Shown piece after piece: positions 56,953-64,000 of a stretch of 64,000 nucleotides of DNA. Below the pieces are notes generated by a model, which saw only the letters and a list, made by a program, of their open reading frames with translations, was not told the origin of the DNA and made no database searches. The first letter of the stretch is position 1, and each line of letters begins with the position of its first letter. Location: contig JAUJYZ010001228.1 in assembly GCA_033675265.1 (NCBI GenBank), positions 1-64,000 on the forward strand, in the 5' to 3' direction. A program made the position numbers and the translations under genes. This DNA comes from Actinostola sp. cb2023. Taxonomy: Eukaryota > Cnidaria > Anthozoa > Actiniaria > Actinostolidae.

Positions 56953-57023
56953 CCGTGTTGTATCGGTAGATATAGATCATATCCGAGCCATAGGGGAGGA
57001 GTTATATCTCCGATACAACACGG
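56953..57023. repeat. Hairpin CCGTGTTGTATCGG
   Basis: CCGTGTTGTATCGG.AGATATA is mirrored by TATATCTCCGATACAACACGG. Confidence 0.7.
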
Positions 57024-57195
57024 ACGCGAATGCTGTAAATGGCTTCTAAAACTTCGTCCCAATTTACCATGATTTAAAACAGTATTACACGAAAACTAAG
57101 CAAATAACACAAGAAAATTATAGAACGTTCTTGTAAAGGTACTTTTCACGTCACTGCCATGCGCAGGATACACCACACTGGAGAACACTTTTGTA

Positions 57196-57360
57196 TTCAA
57201 TACAATACAATACAATAACTTTATTAAGGAGGGAGACGTACTAACCATTTACAGTTTTCTAACTTACGGCCCTCAAATAAGAAAAACTTAAATAATAAAT
57301 ATATAATGCGACAACTTGGATAAGTGATAAGTATTCGTAAGTAGGAAGCCGTAAGGATAA
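57196..57360 (-). repeat. LINE-like 3' end with ATACA-repeat tail
   Basis: Repeated ATACA followed by AACTTTATTAAGGAGGGAG: on the minus strand, a 3' UTR with CTTTATT polyadenylation-like sequence and a microsatellite tail. Confidence 0.4.
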
Positions 57361-57405
57361 TCACAACTTACTGTGGGTGCTATGCAATGCCGGTCAATGT
57401 AAGAG

Positions 57406-57536
57406 TTAATTACCTCGAACGTCGGCAATATATAAGCCATATACATTCCTCGGGTCTACCGATCTCGGGTCTACGGATCTCGGGCCTACGGATCTCGGGA
57501 TGTATATGGCTTATTGCCGACGTTCGAGGTAATTAA
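57406..57536. repeat. Foldback hairpin, CGAACGTCGGCAATA family, copy 2
   Basis: TTAATTACCTCGAACGTCGG is mirrored by CCGACGTTCGAGGTAATTAA. The loop holds three TCGGG.CTACGGATC repeats. Same family as 25425-25524. Confidence 0.8.
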
Positions 57537-58095
57537 GGTCTAGTTCAAATGCCGGCGTACTTTCCAAAAGCCGTTCTTAATTACTTCAAAAGAAGCCGGC
57601 TCATTAGTCGGGCTTCCTGTGGAAGCTCCGACTCTAAAAACGCACTCCGTTCTTTGTCGTTGACCTCAAATCGCCAACTGGGTTCTACAGCGCATGCGCC
57701 CTGTGCCGGCCGCTAAGATAATCACCGAAGGCTCTAACAACATGGTTTATCAACACGAGAATTCACTTCTTCACAAACATTGTTGTAGCTAGGAAGGTAA
57801 TATGTCGTCTTGTTTTCAAAATAACCACAATAATTCATAGAGATATTGTGATTTTAATATCAACCCAGTACGTCTACTAGTACTGCAAAGGGTTTAGAGA
57901 TATTTAGAACTTCGAACGAAGTGAGTTGATGATCATACACGTAGTGAAGAGAACAGTAAATAACTGTTGTGAGGTTTTTTCAGACACCGAACCGAGGTAA
58001 ACCCATATTTACACTTCATCCAAACATTATTTAATCACTCTGCGATGTCTAGTTTATGCATACGATATTTGTATGCCATTGGATATACAATCAAT

Positions 58096-58305
58096 GTCAT
58101 TAAGGTTGTCCACCTCGGAAAAGCACATTTACACATTTGCATTTTTACAAGCGCTGAAACACAACGGCTCCACCTGAAATCTTCTGTATAAGGCTGCGGC
58201 ATTCTTATGGCAGTATACTTCTACCGAATCTATTGACTCTGGGTTCCACGTGCTCAAAGCGAATATACACGTGTTGTTGCGAATGTGTAAATGTGCAAAT
58301 GTGTT
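58096..58305. mobile_element. MITE Y, copy 2 (inverted relative to copy 1)
   Basis: The reverse complement of the element at 44327-44560. The left end is complete (GTCATTAAGGTTGTCCACCT); the right end stops after AAATGTGT and lacks the outer arm. Confidence 0.8.
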
Positions 58306-58408
58306 GTTTCGATAGCGTGTTCGAACAACAAGAACGACAAGATTGAGCGACAGTGTACAACACGACTTTATTCTCCAAGCGTAGAACTACAACGAGTGTA
58401 TGAAACCT

Positions 58409-58590
58409 GATGATGATGATGATGATGAAGACTTTATTTCAAGAGGGTAACACATAAAAGTGAAATACACTTACAAACTAGTCTTGTGGCCCTCACTAAA
58501 CTTAATAAATAACACTTATGTCAATATCTAATTACATATTGCAACATCATCCCCCTTGAGGTTTGGACCCGTATTATATAATAAAATCAA
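58409..58590 (-). repeat. LINE-like 3' end with ATG-repeat tail
   Basis: A GATGAT repeat, then AGACTTTATTTCAAGAGGGT: a minus-strand 3' end of a non-LTR element with a trinucleotide tail. Confidence 0.45.
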
Positions 58591-58639
58591 TCAATCAATC
58601 AAAGGTATAACTGTAACGTGTTCATGGACAACTACTTAG

Positions 58640-59430
58640 TCAGTTGTCAGTAACAAAGTCATTTAAGTAGCTCGGTGCTTTTCTTGTCCTCTGCGAACGA
58701 CGGGGTGCTGTCTGCTCCTGTTCGATGTGCATGAGTGTTGTCTTGGATTTCAGCCGTTGCTGCTGGGGAACAGTCAATCTGCTTGCCTCCATTGCCGCTT
58801 GGGTTGGGGGCTTGTTCAGCTGTTGAGATGTGGGCCTGTCGGCTGTCTGTTGAAGGCAGCTGTTCCCTTGACTTGTTCAGATGTTGTCGGTTGCGGCGTT
58901 AGGTTCCTCCATCTTGGCTCTCTGCGTAGTACGACCTGTCATCTAACTTCTCCGTCACGATCGCTTTCCTCCATATTCTTTCACCTGGCCTGAAGGGCTT
59001 CATACGAACTGTGTCTCCTTCACAGAGGGGTGACAGGTCCCTTGCGTTTTTGTCATATATAGCTCGCTGTCTTTCCTGGCGCTGCTTTAGTTGCCGCTGC
59101 TCCTCGTCGGTGTAGTGTATACGAGGCTGTAGTAGTCTTTTCGTGGTTGGGAGTAATGTCTTCGTCCTCCGATTCATGAGCCTCTACGCAGTGCTTGTCT
59201 CTAGTCCTTGCGTTGGTGTGTTCCTGTAGTCCAGAATGGCGGTGTACACGTCAGTTCCGATCCAGCTTCAAGTGACTTTTTCATCAGGTTCTTCGCTGTT
59301 TTTACGGCGGATTCGGCATTACCGTTTGCCTTACTGTTGCCAGGGCTGCTGGTATTGTGTTCGAACTCCCAGTCGTACGCAAACTTGGCAAACTCTCTGC
59401 AAGAAAATTCGGCACCAAAATATTTTAAAT
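58640..59430 (-). pseudogene. Ty3/gypsy integrase 3' fragment (unit 1)
   Basis: Read on the minus strand from about 59430: integrase catalytic-domain end (REFAKFAYDWEFEHNTSSPG, NSKANGNAESAVKTAKNL with the catalytic Glu in A-E-S), then LLPTTKRLL, ARDLSPLCEGDTVRM, AIVTEKLDDRSYYAESQDGG, a premature stop at 58899, RRNRQHLNKSRE, and finally RRSQRTRKAPSYLNDFV to a stop at 58640. The order is that of the C-terminal end of invertebrate gypsy pol proteins. It is frameshifted in several places and lacks gag, protease, reverse transcriptase and LTRs. Confidence 0.85.
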
Positions 59431-59464
59431 AGATAAATAAAGGTTTCAGTCATTCATTCTAATG

Positions 59465-59503
59465 AAACATTAGTGCTGTATCAGTGATACAGCATTAATG
59501 TTT
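59465..59503. repeat. Hairpin AACATTAGTGCTGTATCA
   Basis: Nearly perfect 18-bp arms with no loop, followed by further TGTATCACTGACACAGACA imperfect palindromes. Copied at 61874-61912. Confidence 0.7.
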
Positions 59504-59778
59504 TATGCATTCGGTCTGTATCACTGACACAGACACTGATGCTTTATTCATCAGTATCTGTATCGAGATATACAGATCCATGCATGTGACCGATTCAACC
59601 AACCTGGTTGGATCAATTGCTCATGAATTATTAATGAGGTTTAGAATCCTTTCATAAAGCAAACAGATTTGTAGCAATTAAAACGTTCGCGGACTGGACT
59701 TGGAATCCATCTCAATCAATCAATCAGTTAATCAAAGGTTGATATTATATATGTTAATTACATTGACTCTTTGTTTAG

Positions 59779-60102
59779 ATAATAGAGCTGCTGTCGAAGT
59801 TCGTTTAATGGACGGTAAAACTGCACACGATGGTCGTGTAGAAGTGAGAACAAATAACGGTCAATGGAGCACGATATGTAATAAATACTGGGACTTACGA
59901 GAAGCTTATGTGGTGTGTCGCATGTTGAATTACTCCAAGGCAGTGTCAGCTGGTACTGCTAACGTCAAAGGAAGTGGTCCTATTTATCCTAAATATCCGA
60001 GTTGCAGAGGATATGAAACATCTATTGAGCAGTGCGATCAAGGTTCTGTTCGCTGTGCTCACAGTAGTGATGCTGCAGTTGTATGTGGAAATCTGACCGT
60101 AG
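59779..60102 (+). CDS. SRCR domain exon 1 (unit 1)
   Basis: TTGTTTAG acceptor, GTAAAT donor, phase 1 at both ends. One complete scavenger-receptor cysteine-rich domain: VEVRLMDGK, HDGRVEVRTNNGQWSTICNK, VVCRMLNY, SIEQCDQG, AAVVC. Six cysteines place it in group A. SRCR repeats occur in secreted or membrane proteins that bind microbial or extracellular ligands. The start is an exon boundary, not an ATG; an upstream in-frame ATG at 59700 is intronic. Confidence 0.9.
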
Positions 60103-60234
60103 GTAAATAACAATGGGTAAAATTAATATATAAAGAAGGATATTTTTTTGTTTCAAATGAAGTTAAACGTTAATAAACACAACATAAATGACAGCCAAAT
60201 TAACGTAAGTCATCGTTCCAATGTTTATTTTCAG

Positions 60235-60570
60235 AAGAAAAAGCGATCACCGTTCGTCTGGTGGGAACTAATGTAAGCCATGTTGGCCAAGTGCAAATCC
60301 AATACAATGGGACCTGGGGAGCAGTCTGTCATGATTACTGGGATATGCGAGATGCTCACGTGATCTGTCGAATGCTTGGTCACAAAGCAGCTGAAATACC
60401 AATGTTGTCCACCATTGAAGGAGAGACAACAACAAGAATACTCATGGATCGAGTGAGATGCAGTGGTAAAGAAAAGTCGATTGCAGAGTGTTATCACCTG
60501 GGATGGTGGAATGTACCCTCGCTTTGCACATATAAAACGCTTGCTGGTGTGGTTTGTCAGGTTGATGAAG
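60235..60570 (+). CDS. SRCR domain exon 2 (unit 1)
   Basis: Phase 1-1 exon after TTTTCAG, ending at GAAG|GTGAG. It encodes AITVRLVGTN, VGQVQIQYNGTWGAVCHDYW, VICRMLG, DRVRCSGKEKSIAECYHLGW, AGVVCQV. Six cysteines; group A SRCR. The domain fills the exon exactly. Confidence 0.92.
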
Positions 60571-60673
60571 GTGAGAAAGACAAACACTATTTTACGATTG
60601 AAGTTTTTAGATAAACTATAACCATCAGTACTAAATAATTACACATGTTAATGATGATTTCTTCAATCCACAG

Positions 60674-60994
60674 ATCCTCCACCAGTTCAGGTTCGCTTAG
60701 CTGGAGGAAGGTTACCCAATTCTGGTCGAGTTGAAGTCAGGTATCATGGTGCGTGGGGTACTGTATGTAACGATGGATGGGACATGAACGACGCTGAGGT
60801 GGTTTGTCGTATGCTTGGTTACACTGGAGTACAGGAGTCCATAACCAACAAATTTAACTCTACTAAAGGTATAATATGGCTTTCTAACCTTGCTTGTACT
60901 GGTAGAGAAATGTCCATTGCTAACTGCAGTCATGCTGGATGGGGAAGGACAGGCTGTTACCATTATAGAGACGTTGGTGTCACGTGCACAATGG
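60674..60994 (+). CDS. SRCR domain exon 3 (unit 1)
   Basis: Phase 1-1 exon after CCACAG, ending at ATGG|GTAAGT. It encodes PPPVQVRLAGGRL, GRVEVRYHGAWGTVCNDGWD, AEVVCRMLGY, IIWLSNLACTGREMSIANCS, GVTCTM. Six cysteines. It is the domain closest to the canonical SRCR consensus. Confidence 0.93.
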
Positions 60995-61099
60995 GTAAGT
61001 AGAACAAACTGTACTATTTTTGCTCTTTTTATGCAAGTAAACTTACACCATATTTTGCAGTCATTTTATTTAAAAACAGATTGTTTTAATGACATTTTA

Positions 61100-61371
61100 C
61101 GATAAAGTTTAAGATTATGAAGTTCCGACGTTTCGGCGTTGCTAACGCCATTTTCAAGGATAAGTGTTAGTCAATGTATAGAGTTTATATAGAGTCCATT
61201 ATGAATAATAATCAGTTCGAGGGTAGTCACTGGGGAGCACTGAACAATTTCGCTCTGTTTTAATGACACTCTTGTTAATTCCAATAACATATGATCCCAA
61301 CCATGATGACTAGGTGTAAAACTACCGGCTTAACTACAATGCTTTGATTTATGAACCCACTGAAAAGTGTG
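61100..61371. repeat. Repeat tail with GACGTTTCGGCGTTGCTAACG
   Basis: GACGTTTCGGCGTTGC followed by TAACGCCATTTTCAAGGATAA is a partly palindromic motif resembling ends of transposons found widely in invertebrates. No coding content. Confidence 0.4.
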
Positions 61372-61840
61372 TCCTCCATATTCTTTCACCTGGCCTGAAG
61401 GGCTTCATACGAACTGTGTCTCCTTCACAGAGGGGTGACAGGTCCCATGCGTTTTTGTCATATATAGCTCGCTGTCTTTCCTGGCGCTGCTTTAGTTGCC
61501 GCTGCTCCTCGTCGGTGTAGTGTATACGAACGAGGCTGTAGTAGTCTTTTCGTGGTTGGGAGTAATGTCTTCGTCCTCCGATTCATGAGCCTCTACGCAG
61601 GGCTTGTCTCTAGTCCTTGCGTTGGTGTGTTCCTGTAGTCCAGAATGGCGGTGTACACGTCAGTTCCGATCCAGCTTCAAGTGACTTTTTCATCAGGTTC
61701 TTCGCTGTTTTTACGGCGGATTCGGCATTACCGTTTGCCTTACTGTTGCCAGGGCTGCTGGTATTGTGTTCGAACTCCCAGTCGTACGCAAACTTGGCAA
61801 ACTCTCTGCAAGACAATTCGGCACCAAAATATTTTAAATA
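61372..61840 (-). pseudogene. Ty3/gypsy integrase fragment (unit 2)
   Basis: The same integrase remnant as unit 1, cut at the duplication breakpoint, so the distal C-terminal tail is absent. The 4-bp insertion adds a frameshift. Confidence 0.85.
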
Positions 61841-62187
61841 GATAAATAAAGGTTTCAGTCATTCATTCTAATGAAACATTAGTGCTGTATCAGTGATACA
61901 GCATTAATGTTTTATGCATTCGGTCTGTATCACTGACACAGACACTGATGCTTTATTCATCAGTATCTGTATCGAGATATACAGATCCATGCATGTGACC
62001 GATTCAACCAACCTGGTTGGATCAATTGCTCATGAATTATTAATGAGGTTTAGAATCCTTTCATAAAGCAAACAGATTTGTAGCAATTAAAACGTTCGCG
62101 GACTGGACTTGGAATCCATCTCAATCAATCAATCAGTTAATCAAAGGTTGATATTATATATGTTAATTACATTGACTCTTTGTTTAG

Positions 62188-62511
62188 ATAATAGAGCTGC
62201 TGTCGAAGTTCGTTTAATGGACGGTAAAACTGCACACGATGGTCGTGTAGAAGTGAGAACAAATAACGGTCAATGGAGCACGATATGTAATAAATACTGG
62301 GACTTACGAGAAGCTTATGTGGTGTGTCGCATGTTGAATTACTCCAAGGCAGTGTCAGCTGGTACTGCTAACGTCAAAGGAAGTGGTCCTATTTATCCTA
62401 AATATCCGAGTTGCAGAGGATATGAAACATCTATTGAGCAGTGCGATCAAGGTTCTGTTCGCTGTGCTCACAGTAGTGATGCTGCAGTTGTATGTGGAAA
62501 TCTGACCGTAG
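62188..62511 (+). CDS. SRCR domain exon 1 (unit 2)
   Basis: The same encoded sequence as 59779-60102, with the same splice sites, offset 2409 bp. Because the preceding exon (60994) ends in phase 1, splicing into this exon keeps the frame. Confidence 0.9.
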
Positions 62512-62643
62512 GTAAATAACAATGGGTAAAATTAATATATAAAGAAGGATATTTTTTTGTTTCAAATGAAGTTAAACGTTAATAAACACAACATAAATGA
62601 CAGCCAAATTAACGTAAGTCATCGTTCCAATGTTTATTTTCAG

Positions 62644-62979
62644 AAGAAAAAGCGATCACCGTTCGTCTGGTGGGAACTAATGTAAGCCATGTTGGCCAAG
62701 TGCAAATCCAATACAATGGGACCTGGGGAGCAGTCTGTCATGATTACTGGGATATGCGAGATGCTCACGTGATCTGTCGAATGCTTGGTCACAAAGCAGC
62801 TGAAATACCAATGTTGTCCACCATTGAAGGAGAGACAACAACAAGAATACTCATGGATCGAGTGAGATGCAGTGGTAAAGAAAAGTCGATTGCAGAGTGT
62901 TATCACCTGGGATGGTGGAATGTACCCTCGCTTTGCACATATAAAACGCTTGCTGGTGTGGTTTGTCAGGTTGATGAAG
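62644..62979 (+). CDS. SRCR domain exon 2 (unit 2)
   Basis: Identical in translation to 60235-60570; phase 1-1. Confidence 0.92.
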
Positions 62980-63082
62980 GTGAGAAAGACAAACACTATT
63001 TTACGATTGAAGTTTTTAGATAAACTATAACCATCAGTACTAAATAATTACACATGTTAATGATGATTTCTTCAATCCACAG

Positions 63083-63403
63083 ATCCTCCACCAGTTCAGG
63101 TTCGCTTAGCTGGAGGAAGGTTACCCAATTCTGGTCGAGTTGAAGTCAGGTATCATGGTGCGTGGGGTACTGTATGTAACGATGGATGGGACATGAACGA
63201 CGCTGAGGTGGTTTGTCGTATGCTTGGTTACACTGGAGTACAGGAGTCCATAACCAACAAATTTAACTCTACTAAAGGTATAATATGGCTTTCTAACCTT
63301 GCTTGTACTGGTAGAGAAATGTCCATTGCTAACTGCAGTCATGCTGGATGGGGAAGGACAGGCTGTTACCATTATAGAGACGTTGGTGTCACGTGCACAA
63401 TGG
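63083..63403 (+). CDS. SRCR domain exon 3 (unit 2)
   Basis: Identical in translation to 60674-60994; phase 1-1 with GTAAGT donor. Confidence 0.93.
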
Positions 63404-63780
63404 GTAAGTAGAACAAACTGTACTATTTTTGCTCTTTTTATGCAAGTAAACTTACACCATATTTTGCAGTCATTTTATTTAAAAACAGATTGTTTTAATG
63501 ACATTTTACGATAAAGTTTAAGATTATGAAGTTCCGACGTTTCGGCGTTGCTAACGCCATTTTCAAGGATAAGTGTTAGTCAATGTATAGAGTTTATATA
63601 GAGTCCATTATGAATAATAATCAGTTCGAGGGTAGTCACTGGGGAGCACTGAACAATTTCGCTCTGTTTTAATGACACTCTTGTTAATTCCAATAACATA
63701 TGATCCCAACCATGATGACTAGATGTAAAACTACCGGCTTAACTACAATGCTTTGATTTATGAACCCACTGAAAAGTGTG

Positions 63781-64000
63781 TCCTCCATATTCTTTCACCT
63801 GGCCTGAAGGGCTTCATACGAACTGTGTCTCCTTCACAGAGGGGTGACAGGTCCCATGCGTTTTTGTCATATATAGCTCGCTGTCTTTCCTGGCGCTGCT
63901 TTAGTTGCCGCTGCTCCTCGTCGGTGTAGTGTATACGAACGAGGCTGTAGTAGTCTTTTCGTGGTTGGGAGTAATGTCTTCGTCCTCCGATTCATGAGCC
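63781..64000. repeat. Tandem duplication unit 3 (cut by window end)
   Basis: The first 220 bp of a third copy, carrying the minus-strand integrase piece with the same CGAA insertion as unit 2. The SRCR array therefore continues beyond the window. Confidence 0.95.

Larger units (their letters stand above)
58967..61371. repeat. Tandem duplication unit 1 (2405 bp)
   Basis: Starts TCCTCCATATTC inside the integrase remnant and ends GAAAAGTGTG. It contains the gypsy piece, a 59465-59503 hairpin, three SRCR exons and a GACGTTTCGGCGTTGC repeat tail. It repeats from 61372 and 63781. It lacks a 4-bp CGAA present in the next two units. Confidence 0.97.
61372..63780. repeat. Tandem duplication unit 2 (2409 bp)
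   Basis: Near-identical to unit 1 throughout, including introns. Differences by eye are a CGAA insertion near 61530, CCC(T/A)TGCG, and single bases near 61600 and 61813. Confidence 0.97.

Noticed and set aside
59700..59778. ATG at 59700 as start of an SRCR protein
   Set aside because: A clear acceptor at 59778 and the phase-1 pattern of all SRCR exons show this upstream part is intron.
60231..60587. 118-aa minus-strand ORF opposite SRCR exon 2 (copied at 62640-62996)
   Set aside because: Antisense shadow of a well-supported SRCR exon.

Overview
The window is animal (metazoan) genomic DNA: AT-rich, with small exons bounded by GT..AG introns, a HES-type bHLH fragment, fibronectin III and SRCR exons, and many DNA transposons and retroelement pieces. 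My best guess is a cnidarian (anthozoan) or another early-branching marine invertebrate. This rests on remembered protein families and is only moderately secure.

Layout. (1) 1-16399: one tandem satellite of 43-bp units, about 380 copies, running off the left edge. It has higher-order structure; the left third is rich in 1-base indels and the right half is nearly indel-free. (2) 16400-18330: a PIF/Harbinger-type transposon with an intact 406-aa DDE transposase on the minus strand and a possible convergent partner-gene exon. (3) 18.3-22.1 kb: dispersed repeats and a foldback element. (4) 22147-35584: the wreck of one multi-exon gene on the plus strand whose product resembles P-element/THAP9-class transposases. 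Nine exon pieces join with consistent intron phases. The gene is broken by a 2243-bp TA-flanked insertion inside one exon, a missing base in an A run, an AT-microsatellite frame change, and a 6185-bp insertion in the last exon. That last insertion has the A1-body-B1-A2-B2 split direct repeats of Ngaro/PAT tyrosine-recombinase retrotransposons, carries an SGNH-hydrolase remnant, and shows no visible reverse transcriptase or recombinase. A 937-bp foldback element with a 6-bp target duplication sits in one intron. (5) 35.7-37.4 kb: foldback elements and two short opposed coding starts resembling Crypton-derived DUF3504 proteins. (6) 37.5-44.2 kb: exons of an extracellular fibronectin III protein (receptor-phosphatase-like), with hexanucleotide microsatellites. 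(7) 44.3-46.9 kb: a perfect 90-bp-arm palindrome and a 1.7-kb hAT-like nonautonomous element. (8) 48.3-48.6 kb: the first two exons of a HES/Hairy bHLH gene, cut off after helix 1, with a CSL/Su(H)-type site just upstream. (9) 49-58.6 kb: dispersed repeats, LINE 3' ends, and a signal-peptide exon at 55441. (10) 58.6-64.0 kb: a Ty3/gypsy integrase remnant and three near-identical tandem copies (2405-2409 bp) of a block with three SRCR exons, the third cut by the window edge. All SRCR exons are phase 1-1 and fit the phase-1 donor of the signal-peptide exon, so I read 55441 onward as the 5' part of a secreted or membrane SRCR receptor gene that is being expanded by tandem duplication.

The host genes do not form an operon or pathway. 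What links the window is nested mobile-element insertion: several events can be ordered and their termini and target duplications read to the base.
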